A stretch of DNA of 48,038 bases from Phycisphaerales bacterium (GTDB taxonomy: Bacteria > Planctomycetota > Phycisphaerae > Phycisphaerales > UBA1924), in NCBI GenBank assembly GCA_013360695.1, contig JABWBC010000010.1, positions 1-48,038 of the forward strand. Direction: 5' to 3'. The notes below the pieces were generated by a model. The model worked only from the letters and a program-made list of their open reading frames with translations, was not told the origin of the DNA and did no database searches. How positions within the stretch are numbered: position 1 is the stretch's first letter; every line of letters begins with the position of its first letter. A program made the position numbers and the translations under genes. Shown piece after piece: positions 12,765-21,396 of the stretch.

Positions 12765-13235
12765 ATGGAAACGACGCTGATCATCCTCAAGCCCGACGCC
12801 GTGCAGCGCGGGCTCATCGGCCGTATCGTCTCGCGTTTCGAGGACAAGGGCCTCCAGGTGGTCGGCATGAAGCTCATGCAGATCAGCCAGCAGCTGGCTG
12901 CGACGCACTACGAAGCGCACAAGGAGCGTCCGTTCTATCCGGGCCTCGTGAAGTTCATGACCTCCAGCCCGGTCGTCGTCATGGCGATCCGCGGCAACGG
13001 CGCGACCACGATCGCCCGCAACATGATGGGCGCCACGTTTGGGAGCAAGGCCAACCCCGGCACGATCCGCGGCGACTTCGGCGTGTCCAATTCCTTCAAC
13101 CTGATCCACGGTTCGGACAGCCCCGAGGCGGCGGAGCGCGAGCTGAAGCTGTTCTTTGCCCCGGGCGAGGTGCTGAACTGGCCGCGGCACGGTGATCAGT
13201 GGATCTACGACATGTCGGGCGGAAAGATCGAGTAA
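12765..13235 (+). CDS. ndk: Nucleoside diphosphate kinase
   Basis: A 156-residue enzyme that transfers the gamma phosphate between nucleoside tri- and diphosphates through a phosphohistidine. METTLIILKPDAVQRGLIG and the catalytic motif NLIHGSDS (His115) are intact, and the C-terminal region is slightly longer than the usual 140-150 residues. ATG 12765 has GGAG about 8 nt before it and starts the conserved N-terminus. It appears monocistronic, with its own promoter and a following hairpin. Confidence 0.96.
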   Translation: METTLIILKPDAVQRGLIGRIVSRFEDKGLQVVGMKLMQISQQLAATHYEAHKERPFYPGLVKFMTSSPVVVMAIRGNGATTIARNMMGATFGSKANPGTIRGDFGVSNSFNLIHGSDSPEAAERELKLFFAPGEVLNWPRHGDQWIYDMSGGKIE

Positions 13236-13264
13236 ATACCCCCGCTGCTTTCGAGTGATTTCAC

Positions 13265-13304
13265 GCCGGGCCTGGGGAGATCCTCGGGCCCGGCTCATGT
13301 TTTG
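13265..13304 (+). terminator. Candidate terminator after ndk
   Basis: GCCGGGC (13265-13271) pairs with GCCCGGC (13288-13294), with further pairing possible inside. A short TTTT occurs at 13300-13303, six bases after the stem, so efficiency is uncertain. Confidence 0.5.
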
Positions 13305-13381
13305 AGTCGAGAGGCGATGAGATCGCGTGACGTGGCCTCTCATGGCGATGGTTGGCGACGCCTGAACCGGCCGCGGGTGGG

Positions 13382-13387
13382 TACGCT
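13382..13387 (+). promoter_or_regulatory. -10-like TACGCT before GH78 gene
   Basis: TACGCT, then GCGGGT, then ATG 13394. The 6-nt spacing and lack of a purine-rich ribosome binding site fit leaderless initiation. Confidence 0.4.
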
Positions 13388-13393
13388 GCGGGT

Positions 13394-15796
13394 ATGGAAA
13401 TTCCGAATGGTCGGCGTTGGTTCATGCTGGCGTGCGTGATGCTCGTCGTGTGCATGATCGTGCCCGTGGCGATCGCGGCGGCTGGCGGTCGAGGAGCGGA
13501 AGACGCGGGCGAAGAGGCCGCGTGGCTCTCGACGGGCGTTGACGCGGACGGGCGGGCGTGCCCGCTCTTTCGGGGCGAGTTTGCGGTCGACCAGAGCGTG
13601 AAAAAGGCGACGCTGTCGATCGTCGGCCTCGGGCACTTTCGCGCGACCGTCAACGGAGAGAGGGTGAGCGATTCGGTCATCGACCAGCCCTGGTCGCAGT
13701 ACAACGCGACGATCTACGAGCAGTCGTTCGACGTCACAGGGCTTGTGCGCATGGGAGACAACGCGATCGGCGTTATGCTGGGCAACTCGTTCTGGCGTGT
13801 CGGGCCGGTGAACGACCAAGGCCGATTCAGCAAGACCGACGCGATGCCGGACTTCTCGGCGGGGCGGAACTTCCTGCTGCGTGCGTCGATTGATCTGACA
13901 CTTACCGACGGGAGCCGCCGTCGCGTAGTGAGCGGGGCGGACTGGAAGTGGGCGGATGGGCCGATCACCTTCTCGCACATCTACGCGGGCGAGGACTACG
14001 ACGCGACGCGGGAGGTGAAGGGGTGGGACACGCCCGGCAAGCCCGCTGGCGCGTGGAATGCCGCGGCGGTTGTGGACGCGCCGAAGGCGGCGATTGTTCC
14101 GTTTTCCACGCCGGCGATGAAGGAGTTTGAGGTATTTTCGCCGCGGGAGCGACGGATCGCGGGCGGCGCTGGGGAGGGCATCTCCACCTACATCTTTCCC
14201 CAGAATTGCTCGTCGCTGATTCGCTTCACGGTCGAGGGCAAGGCGGGCGCCAAGATCCGCTTCAAGCCCTGCGAGTACATGGATCCCGCGACGGGGCGGG
14301 TAAAGTTCACGTACACGTGGGGAACGGGCAAGGACATCTGGCACGATTACACGCTGCGCGAGGGCGAGCAGACCCACCAGATCATCTTCTGCTATGAGGG
14401 CGCGCAGTTCGTCGAGGTGGACGGCGCGGTCGCGCCGGGCGAAGCGAACCCCAAGGGCCTCCCGGTGATGAAGTCGGTCGAGATGGTGCACGTGCGGGCG
14501 GCGTGCGACAGTGTCGGTTCCTTCGAGTGCGCCTCGAAGATGCAGAACGACGCACACAAGATCATTGACTGGGCGATTCGGTCGAACATGGCGCATGTCG
14601 TGACCGATTGCCCGCACCGCGAAAAGAACGGCTGGCAGGAGCAGAACTGGCACATGGCACGGGCGTTGTCGTATCGCTATGACACTCACGCGTACATGAC
14701 CAAAGTCATGCACGACGTTCGCGACACGCAGCTTCCGGATGGGCACATTCCAACGAATTGTCCGAATTATCTCGTGGGCGTGCCGCCGCACGGATTCTGG
14801 AACGAGGCACCCGAGTGGGGAATCTCCGGTGTGTTGGTGCCGTGGCATCTATACGAGTGGTACGGTGATCGCGAGACGCTTGCGGCGTCGCTGGAGAGCA
14901 TGAAGAAGTTCGTCGACTATCTCTCGTCGACCGCGAAGGACGGCGTGATCACGAGCAATCTCGGCGATTGGTACGACTATGGGCACGGCAAGGGCGACGG
15001 CCCGAGCCAGTGGACGCCGGCCGAGGTGAGCGCGACCGCGATCTGGGCGCTGGGCGCACGCACCGTGGCGGATGCCGCGAAGGTCCTGGGGCACGAGCGG
15101 GCCGAGGCAACGTATCGCGAACTCTACAACACGATCCGCGCGACGTTCCAAGCCAAGTTGTATGACTCCGCCACCGCAACCACTCTGAACAAGGGCTCGT
15201 GCCAGGCGGGAGTTTCGACGGCGTTGTGCGCGGGGCTGATCCCCGACGCGGGTCGCGGGCGCGCGGTCGAAGCGATCGTGAAGGACCTCGAGGGGCGCGG
15301 ATATCAGCAGACCTCGGGCGAGGTGCTGCAGGTCTTCCTCATCCGCGCGCTTGCCGAGGCGGGGCGGAACGATGTCCTGCACAAGGTGTATGCGCGGCGC
15401 GATCGTGGCAGCTACGGCTTCATGGTTGAGAGCGGCCTGACCACGCTGCCCGAGTCGTGGGACGCCAAGCCCGGAACCGGCAATAGCCTGAACCACTTCA
15501 TGCTGGGCCATCTTGTCGAGTGGCATTTCGCGTACGTCGCGGGCATTCGCCAGGAACCGGGGAGCGTCGGCTGGAGGCGCATCATCATCCAGCCCGATTC
15601 GGGCCCGCTCGCGAGTTATGAGGCCACCTTTAAGAGCCCGCGTGGTGAGATTGTCTCCAAGGGAAAACTTGTCAACGGCAAGCTCAGCGTTTCGATTGCG
15701 ATCCCGGCGAGCGTGGAGAAGGCAACGCTGATCTGGCCGGGCGGACAGAAGGTAGAGCTTGCGATCGGGAAAACGACGGAATTGGTGCAGCCTTAG
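13394..15796 (+). CDS. Alpha-L-rhamnosidase-like glycoside hydrolase (GH78)
   Basis: An 800-residue protein whose N-terminal hydrophobic segment (WFMLACVMLVVCMIVPVAIA) is a signal peptide or anchor. Beta-sandwich domains follow (FRATVNGERVSDSVIDQPWS, GNSFWRVG), as in GH78. The (alpha/alpha)6 catalytic domain carries DCPHREKNGW near residues 405-415, matching the GH78 DCPxREkxGW motif with its Asp and general-acid Glu, and LPESWD near residue 686 with the other acid. The residue after GW where families usually have Asp (GWxGD) is Gln here (GWQEQ). Substrate is probably rhamnose-containing polysaccharide. ATG 13394 is preferred over an upstream in-frame ATG because it directly precedes the signal. 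Confidence 0.88.
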   Translation: MEIPNGRRWFMLACVMLVVCMIVPVAIAAAGGRGAEDAGEEAAWLSTGVDADGRACPLFRGEFAVDQSVKKATLSIVGLGHFRATVNGERVSDSVIDQPWSQYNATIYEQSFDVTGLVRMGDNAIGVMLGNSFWRVGPVNDQGRFSKTDAMPDFSAGRNFLLRASIDLTLTDGSRRRVVSGADWKWADGPITFSHIYAGEDYDATREVKGWDTPGKPAGAWNAAAVVDAPKAAIVPFSTPAMKEFEVFSPRERRIAGGAGEGISTYIFPQNCSSLIRFTVEGKAGAKIRFKPCEYMDPATGRVKFTYTWGTGKDIWHDYTLREGEQTHQIIFCYEGAQFVEVDGAVAPGEANPKGLPVMKSVEMVHVRAACDSVGSFECASKMQNDAHKIIDWAIRSNMAHVVTDCPHREKNGWQEQNWHMARALSYRYDTHAYMTKVMHDVRDTQLPDGHIPTNCPNYLVGVPPHGFWNEAPEWGISGVLVPWHLYEWYGDRETLAASLESMKKFVDYLSSTAKDGVITSNLGDWYDYGHGKGDGPSQWTPAEVSATAIWALGARTVADAAKVLGHERAEATYRELYNTIRATFQAKLYDSATATTLNKGSCQAGVSTALCAGLIPDAGRGRAVEAIVKDLEGRGYQQTSGEVLQVFLIRALAEAGRNDVLHKVYARRDRGSYGFMVESGLTTLPESWDAKPGTGNSLNHFMLGHLVEWHFAYVAGIRQEPGSVGWRRIIIQPDSGPLASYEATFKSPRGEIVSKGKLVNGKLSVSIAIPASVEKATLIWPGGQKVELAIGKTTELVQP

Positions 15797-15868
15797 CGAG
15801 CAAAGAGGCGACGCCATTGCGGTGTTTCAAGTGCTGAACGTGCGCCGTCGCTTGTCGCGTGCCCGCGA

Positions 15869-15874
15869 TACGCT
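15869..15874 (+). promoter_or_regulatory. -10-like TACGCT before UbiA-like gene
   Basis: TACGCT, then CCATGC, then the GTG start at 15881: the same hexamer and the same 6-nt gap as in front of the GH78 gene. Confidence 0.4.
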
Positions 15875-15880
15875 CCATGC

Positions 15881-16783
15881 GTGAGAAGCAATGCGGGCAT
15901 TCGGGTGATCGACGCGATCGGACACGTCGGCGCGTGGGCGGGGGCTTATTGTGCCGGGGCGTCCGCGTGCTTTGTGCAACTCGCGGGCCTTGGAGATGCT
16001 CCTGACGCTCCCCTGCTGCTCTCGGTCTTTCTCGCGTCGACGGGCGCGTACGCGCTCGACCGCGTCAAGCTCCGCGATTCGTGGATCGACCCCGCGGACA
16101 TCGAGGCGCAGCCAGAGCGATACGCGTTTCTCCGCGCGCACTCGCGACTGGTCCGGCTTGCCGCGCTCCTTGCAATCGCGGCGGCGGGCGTGATCGGGCT
16201 CACGATCTCAGCTTGGGCGCCGCTCGCGAGCGCGATGGCCGCCGTGGGCGTCGTCGCGTACGCGCCAAGGCCAAAGAAGCACCGCTCGCGGGTTAAGGAT
16301 GTGCCGTGGTTGAAAAACCTCTACGTCGCGGCCGGGATATCCGTATTCGCGGCGCTGGCGGGGCTGGCGGCCCACATCAGGCACGAAGACCGGTCGATCG
16401 TCGGGTTGTTCACGGCGCTCGCCGCCCCCGGTGTCATCGCGACGCTCACGCTGCTCATGGCCCGCGTGCTGGTCGACGCGGCCTTGTGCGACCTTGACGA
16501 CGAGGCGTCGGACGCCCGTCACGGAACCCGCACGTTCGTGACGCTGCTCGGGCCGCGCAGGCTCTGGATGCTGTCGGGGCTCATTCGCCTCGGCCTGATC
16601 GGGCTGACGCTTGCGGCGTGGCCTTGCCCGTGGCGGGCCAGGCTGGTGTGGGGCGGCGCGATGGTGGCGGGGACGCTCGCGGTCCGGGTGCGTCGCCCGC
16701 GCGAGCTGCGCGACGTGGTCGACGTTCGATTCGCGGCCGAGGCGGTGCTCGCCACGCTCGCGTTACGCTGGCTCGCGGGCTAG
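15881..16783 (+). CDS. UbiA-like integral membrane prenyltransferase homologue
   Basis: A 300-residue protein with about seven to eight membrane segments. Two Asp-containing loops fall where UbiA-family enzymes bind prenyl diphosphate through Mg2+: YALDRVKLRDSWIDPAD near residue 60 and DAALCDLDDEASDARHGTRT near residue 205, followed by FVTLLG as in the family's second motif. The first motif is not the classical NDxxDxxxD, so substrate and activity are uncertain. The start is GTG 15881; ATG 15877 is out of frame. It is followed after 101 bp by topoisomerase VI A, with no obvious functional link. Confidence 0.65.
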   Translation: MRSNAGIRVIDAIGHVGAWAGAYCAGASACFVQLAGLGDAPDAPLLLSVFLASTGAYALDRVKLRDSWIDPADIEAQPERYAFLRAHSRLVRLAALLAIAAAGVIGLTISAWAPLASAMAAVGVVAYAPRPKKHRSRVKDVPWLKNLYVAAGISVFAALAGLAAHIRHEDRSIVGLFTALAAPGVIATLTLLMARVLVDAALCDLDDEASDARHGTRTFVTLLGPRRLWMLSGLIRLGLIGLTLAAWPCPWRARLVWGGAMVAGTLAVRVRRPRELRDVVDVRFAAEAVLATLALRWLAG

Positions 16784-16803
16784 CGCGGGAGGGGTTGCTC
16801 GAC

Positions 16804-16809
16804 TACACT
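16804..16809 (+). promoter_or_regulatory. -10-like TACACT before topoisomerase VI A
   Basis: TACACT followed by CCGCCCG, similar to the ndk and csrA boxes. A transcript from near 16816 would leave a leader of about 70 nt. No -35 consensus is seen. Confidence 0.4.
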
Positions 16810-16884
16810 CCGCCCGAGCGGCAGGGAAGCCGTGCGGGGTGTTTGGCCGCGATTTTGGCGGCGGAGTGAACGGAGATCGATTCG

Positions 16885-18018
16885 ATGGCCAAGGGATCCA
16901 GCAAGGGCGCGTCGGGGCGGATCAAGGAACGTGACGCGCGCACGATGAAGAAGATCGAGGGGCTGGCCGAGCGCGTCGTGAAGACGTCGATGTCGGGCAA
17001 GGACCCTTCGATCGACATCCCCACTCGCTCCAAGAGCAACACCATCTGGAACAAGAAGCGCGGCATCCTCGAGATGGGCGATTCAACCAGCGAACGCCCG
17101 CTGTTTGATCTCAAGACCGCCAAGCAGTTCATGCAGACCATGCTGCACGCCAGCACGATCAAGGACCTGATCGAGGCCGAGAAGACCAGCAGCCTCCGCG
17201 GTGTGTTCTACAAGGCCAAGCACACGATCGCGGGCACTCGCGAGAACACGTTTGACGCGCAGGAAGAGAGCGACCCAATCCTCGAAGACTTGGAGGTGAC
17301 ACTCGGCGCTCTGCGCGAGGAGTTGCACGTTTTCGCGGAGAATCGCGGCACGCTGGTGGGCAACATCACCATCATCGACAAAGGCGACGAGATCAACGCC
17401 CGCAAGCAGGGCTCGGGCGGTTGGGGCATCCCGTCGATCGTCGAGCCCGACGTGATCCAGTTCGGCAAGTGCGAGGCCAAGTTCGTGCTCCACGTTGAAA
17501 AGGGCACGGTGTGGAACCGCTTCAACGAGGACCGCTTCTGGGAGAAGAACAACTGCATCCTGACGCACGGCGCGGGGCAGCCGCCGCGTGGGTGCCGGCG
17601 ATTGCTGCAGCGGCTGAACCAGGAACTCAAGCTGCCCATCATCTGCGTGCTCGATAACGACCCTTGGGGGCACTACATCTACAGCGTGATCAAGCAGGGC
17701 TCGATCTCGCTGGCCTTCGAGAGCTCGCGCCTGGCGATTCCCGACGCGAAGTTCCTGGGCATCCGAGCCAAGGACTACCGCGAGTGCGAGCTGGGCGAGG
17801 CCGTCAAGATCGATCTCACCGACAACGACATCAAGCGCGCCAACGAGATCGCGGCGTACCCGTGGTTCGCCGAGAACAAGGCGTGGCAGCGCGAGATCGA
17901 GGCGCTGCTCAAGAACGGCTTCAAGATGGAAGTCGAAGCGATGATCACCAAGGACATCAGCTACGTGACCGAGGAGTATGTGCCGCAGCGGCTGAAGGCG
18001 AAGGATTGGTTGGATTGA
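16885..18018 (+). CDS. top6A: DNA topoisomerase VI subunit A (Spo11-like)
   Basis: A 377-residue DNA-cleaving subunit. The winged-helix (CAP) domain carries the catalytic Tyr in SSLRGVFYKAKH (Y109), equivalent to the Spo11 DIFY and archaeal VYY motifs. The Toprim domain has the metal-binding Glu in KFVLHVEKGTVW (E205) and the acidic pair in ICVLDNDPWGHYIY (D257, D259). All catalytic residues are intact. GGAG about 11 nt upstream supports ATG 16885. Subunit B lies about 5 kb upstream on the opposite strand, unlike the adjacent arrangement usual in archaea. Confidence 0.95.
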   Translation: MAKGSSKGASGRIKERDARTMKKIEGLAERVVKTSMSGKDPSIDIPTRSKSNTIWNKKRGILEMGDSTSERPLFDLKTAKQFMQTMLHASTIKDLIEAEKTSSLRGVFYKAKHTIAGTRENTFDAQEESDPILEDLEVTLGALREELHVFAENRGTLVGNITIIDKGDEINARKQGSGGWGIPSIVEPDVIQFGKCEAKFVLHVEKGTVWNRFNEDRFWEKNNCILTHGAGQPPRGCRRLLQRLNQELKLPIICVLDNDPWGHYIYSVIKQGSISLAFESSRLAIPDAKFLGIRAKDYRECELGEAVKIDLTDNDIKRANEIAAYPWFAENKAWQREIEALLKNGFKMEVEAMITKDISYVTEEYVPQRLKAKDWLD

Positions 18019-18629
18019 GCGACATCGGGCAAGATCGAATCTGTCCGCGTTGCGAGTATCCGCTCGCCGGTGATGTTCAGGTTCGTTGCCCAGAGTGCGG
18101 TGAGGTGGTTACCCCGATCTGCGCCGTGCGCCCACGGTTGGCATTGCGCCTATCGGCTTACGGCGGCATCATCTTGGCGTCGTTTCTGCTCGGGTGGTTC
18201 ACATGCGCCGCGGGATCGCTGGAAGTGTTGCGACCAATGCCGTTTCCGCATGTGATCGTCGGCTGGTCGACTCCGAGAGCGATATATCCGCTGAGTGGGT
18301 GCTCAGCGGCAGTATTGTCGGCACTTATCGCAATGCCCGTCGCGAGGGGAAGTGCTCGTCTACCGGTGTGGAGCTCGTGGATCATCTCTGCGCTCGTTGC
18401 AGGCGCGGCTATCTGGTGTGTCCACGGCATCCAGCCCTCGTTGACGTACAACACCAGGTTCTTCACGGTATCCAGCGTGATGGTCTCCCTTGTGACGGGC
18501 GCTGCTACTGCGTTCCTTTGGTTTCGATCGACAAGGATCCGCTCGTATGGCAACGCTGCGATGGCATGTGCGGCGGCCTCGCTTTGGCAGGCTGGCTACG
18601 CGTTTCCATATCTCGGTGAGATGCTGTAG
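18015..18629 (+). CDS. Zinc-ribbon multi-pass membrane protein
   Basis: A 204-residue protein. The N-terminus has a two-CxxC zinc ribbon (RICPRCEYPLAG, VRCPECGEVV), followed by four or five hydrophobic segments from residue 45 on. This architecture, a rubredoxin-like knuckle before membrane helices, is common in Phycisphaerae and has no assigned function. The start is taken as TTG 18015, overlapping the top6A stop by 4 nt (TTGA), which suggests translational coupling. A related but not identical protein is at 22431-22907. Confidence 0.65.
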   Translation: MSDIGQDRICPRCEYPLAGDVQVRCPECGEVVTPICAVRPRLALRLSAYGGIILASFLLGWFTCAAGSLEVLRPMPFPHVIVGWSTPRAIYPLSGCSAAVLSALIAMPVARGSARLPVWSSWIISALVAGAAIWCVHGIQPSLTYNTRFFTVSSVMVSLVTGAATAFLWFRSTRIRSYGNAAMACAAASLWQAGYAFPYLGEML

Positions 18630-18739
18630 CAACGAAGCTTCCGTTTCGCATGCGTGGTGGCACAGACTTGCGAGATTGCCGAGTCGTTCGACCCTCGCCC
18701 TCGCTCACGCTCGGGCTACTGATGCTGAGCGAGGTGTGG

Positions 18740-18745
18740 TAGAAT
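18740..18745 (+). promoter_or_regulatory. -10 box TAGAAT before esterase gene
   Basis: TAGAAT (5 of 6 match), then GCTCGG, then ATG 18752. No ribosome binding site is present, so this is a good candidate for a leaderless start. Confidence 0.5.
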
Positions 18746-18751
18746 GCTCGG

Positions 18752-19747
18752 ATGCTCATTCCAACCGCGATCCTGCTCGTGTTCGGCCCCGCACTCTTCG
18801 AGCCCCCCACTCCCGGCTCGGCCCCGACCGCACCGGCTGTTGCTCCCGTCAGCGCGCCCGCCGCGCCGGCCGTTGCTCCCGCGCCGAAGTTCACGCCCAA
18901 CATTACCTACACCTCGTATCCGCGTGAGGGCGCACCGTCGCTCGAGCTCATGCTCAACCTGGCGCAGCCCGCGGACCTGAAGCCCGGCGACGCGCGGCCG
19001 TGCATCGTCGCTATTCACGGCGGCGGATGGGCTGCGGGAAAGCGCGAGGACCTCAACTTCCTCATCAGCGAGGCGGCCAAGCAGGGCTTCGTCGGCGCAA
19101 CGATTTCATATCGCTTCGCGCCAGGATTCCGATTCCCGGCCCAGATCGAGGACTGCGCCGCCGCGGTGCGATTCCTGAAACAGAACGCGGAGAAGTACGG
19201 GCTCGACCCGGACCGCATCGGCGCGATCGGCATTTCCGCGGGCGCGCACCTGGCGATGCTCTTGGCGGTGGGCGGCGAGAACGATGGGCTCGGGATGAAG
19301 GCCGCGGATTCGTCCCTGACCGGCCGCGTGCGTGCCAGCGTAGCGTTCTTCGGTCCGACCGACCTATCGAGCAAGGACTTTGCGCCGACGACGACGCAGA
19401 TCCTGAACGGACTGATCGGCGCGGACGACATGATCGACGGCGTCTCAAAGGTGGATCGCGCGAAGAAGGCGTCGCCCGTCACGTATGTCACGAAGGACGA
19501 TTCGCCGATCCTGATGTTCTTTGGCACCAAGGACCCGCTCGTGCCGCACACGCAGGCGTATGGGATGCTCGACGCGATGACGCGGGCCAGCGTGAACGGG
19601 CGAGCGGAAATCATCGCCAACGAGGGGCACGGGTTCAAGATGCCCGAGATGACGCGGACGCTCAAGGACGCGGCCGATTTTCTGCTGGAGAACATGGCGG
19701 AACGCAAAGCCACTCCTCCGGCGGGGACGGAGCCGGCGAAGAAATAG
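18752..19747 (+). CDS. Exported alpha/beta-hydrolase (BD-FAE/acetyl esterase type)
   Basis: A 331-residue protein with a short N-terminal hydrophobic segment and a Pro/Ala linker (residues about 17-47), so probably exported. The fold shows the oxyanion motif HGGGW, nucleophile motif GISAGAHL, an Asp in FFGTKDPLVP and a His in EGHGF. This layout fits carboxylesterases and sugar-acetyl esterases that trim polysaccharide side groups. It ends 30 bp from the convergent SGNH hydrolase gene. The exact substrate is unknown. Confidence 0.85.
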   Translation: MLIPTAILLVFGPALFEPPTPGSAPTAPAVAPVSAPAAPAVAPAPKFTPNITYTSYPREGAPSLELMLNLAQPADLKPGDARPCIVAIHGGGWAAGKREDLNFLISEAAKQGFVGATISYRFAPGFRFPAQIEDCAAAVRFLKQNAEKYGLDPDRIGAIGISAGAHLAMLLAVGGENDGLGMKAADSSLTGRVRASVAFFGPTDLSSKDFAPTTTQILNGLIGADDMIDGVSKVDRAKKASPVTYVTKDDSPILMFFGTKDPLVPHTQAYGMLDAMTRASVNGRAEIIANEGHGFKMPEMTRTLKDAADFLLENMAERKATPPAGTEPAKK

Positions 19748-19777
19748 ACGCGGGGTGACAGTCGCGTGTCGATGCGT

Positions 19778-20608
19778 CTACTTCTTGGAGGCAGGCTCGG
19801 CCTTCTGCGGCTTGGCTTCCGCGTCCTTCTTCTCGCCGAGCAGCTTGGCGAGATCCTCCTCGATCGCCTCGGCCCAACGCTTGTAACCCTCGGCGGTGAG
19901 GTGCAAGTAGTCGGGCATGATGTCCTTGGTCAGATCGCCCTTGCCGTTGAAGAAGGCCGAGGCGATGTCCTTGTAGAAGACCCGCTTGTTGTCGGCGTAA
20001 CCCTTGATGATCTCGTTGATCGCGATGTTCAGCTTGCGGTGCGGGTGGTCGGCGGTCTCGCTGCGCGGGAAGACGCCGAGCAAGAGGATCTTGGTCTTTG
20101 GGCACTTCTTCTCGATGCGGTCGATGATTGCCTTGATGCCCGCGGCGGTATCCTCGGGCTTGTCCTGGCGATGGCCGGTGTTGTTGGTGCCGATCATGAT
20201 GACGACCAGGTCGGGCGACAGGCCGTCGAAGTTGCCGTGGTCGAGACGCCAGAGGACGTGCTCGGTGCGATCGCCGCTGATGCCGAAGTTGGCGGCGGCG
20301 CGCTTCGCGTAGAACTTGTCCCACACCTGTCGTCCGGGGCCTTCCCACGCCTCGGTGATTGAATCACCGACGAAGACGAGCTTGGCTTTGCCTTCCTTGG
20401 AGATTTCGTTGAAATGATCGTGACGCTTCTGCGTGCCCTCGTGGAACTCGGGCGTGGTCGCCTTGATCTCGGCCTTGTCCGGCTGCTTCACGGGGGCGGG
20501 GTCCTTCTTGTCGGCGGGCTTCTCGGCGGGCTTGGTGTTCTGAGCCATGGCGGAGAGCGACAGCGCGAGCGATCCGGCGGTGACGACGAGCATTCGAGCG
20601 GTCTTCAT
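19778..20608 (-). CDS. SGNH/GDSL-family hydrolase, exported
   Basis: A 276-residue protein with signal peptide MKTARMLVVTAGSLALSLSAMAQ, then a Lys/Pro/Ala linker. The catalytic blocks are LVFVGDSITEAW (Ser), FGISGD (Gly), MIGTNNTGH (Asn) and DYLHLTAEG (Asp-His). The spacing fits the PAF-acetylhydrolase-like SGNH group, which often deacetylates sugars. The C-terminus is Lys/Ala rich. GAAGGGA precedes the ATG. It is the last gene of a long co-directional run. Confidence 0.88.
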   Translation of the reverse strand: MKTARMLVVTAGSLALSLSAMAQNTKPAEKPADKKDPAPVKQPDKAEIKATTPEFHEGTQKRHDHFNEISKEGKAKLVFVGDSITEAWEGPGRQVWDKFYAKRAAANFGISGDRTEHVLWRLDHGNFDGLSPDLVVIMIGTNNTGHRQDKPEDTAAGIKAIIDRIEKKCPKTKILLLGVFPRSETADHPHRKLNIAINEIIKGYADNKRVFYKDIASAFFNGKGDLTKDIMPDYLHLTAEGYKRWAEAIEEDLAKLLGEKKDAEAKPQKAEPASKK

Positions 20609-20682
20609 GGCTATCCCTTCGGGCCCGGAGCGGGCGAGTGTGCGAGGCGAAAGCGACAGGTTACCACGCTTGGCACGGCGAG

Positions 20683-21363
20683 TCAGCGGATGAGGCGGGC
20701 GAGTTCGCGGACCTGCGATACGTCAAATCGCCCGTGGACGCGGCAGGACGAGTGCACCCAGCCGCCGGAGGCGATCGCGAACTCGAGGGCGTTCGAGGAA
20801 CGCACACCGCCACAGGCGACGATTCCGACTTGAGGGGCGGCGAGATCGCGTGCCCGAGCGAGCGAGGCCAGCCGATCGGCCATCGATCGGGCCGAATGGT
20901 CGAGGCCCGGCGCGCCGGCGCTGAGCGTGTGGGAGACGCCAAGAGCGGCGAGGGCATCGATCGCGGCGCGTGTGTCGCCCGCGTCGTCAAAGGCGCGATG
21001 GAAGGCAACGACGATGCTGGGATTCGCGGTCCGGGCGACGTTGATGATCTCGCGGCACGCGGGCGTATCGATTTCGCCGCGGCGAGTGAGCACGCCGATT
21101 ACGATGCCGGTCGCGCCGGCTGCCACGACACGCCGAGCGCTCTCGATCAGCGCGTCGAGCGTTGGGTGATCCGCGACGTAACTGTCGCTCTCTCGGACCA
21201 GGGCAAAGGCGGGGATGGTAACGGCGGCGACGACACTCGAGACGAGTTCGACGCTCGGCGTCATGCCGTGGCGATCCAGTTCGGCGCAGAGCTCCAGCCG
21301 ATCCGCGTGCTGGGCGGCGATGACGGCCTCGGCGAGGTTGTCGACGGCGATTTCGAGAGGCAT
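20683..21363 (-). CDS. cutC: CutC family protein
   Basis: A 226-residue TIM-barrel protein. It shows ADRLELCAELDRHGMTPS near the N-terminus, the family signature VVAFHRAFD and GVRSSN near the end. CutC was linked to copper tolerance, but its biochemical role is unsettled. It lies 33 bp after the UDP-glucuronate decarboxylase gene and is slightly shorter than the usual 240-250 residues. Confidence 0.9.
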   Translation of the reverse strand: MPLEIAVDNLAEAVIAAQHADRLELCAELDRHGMTPSVELVSSVVAAVTIPAFALVRESDSYVADHPTLDALIESARRVVAAGATGIVIGVLTRRGEIDTPACREIINVARTANPSIVVAFHRAFDDAGDTRAAIDALAALGVSHTLSAGAPGLDHSARSMADRLASLARARDLAAPQVGIVACGGVRSSNALEFAIASGGWVHSSCRVHGRFDVSQVRELARLIR

Positions 21364-21396
21364 GTCGCGATGGCGGGCGGCGATGGGCGGACGCGA

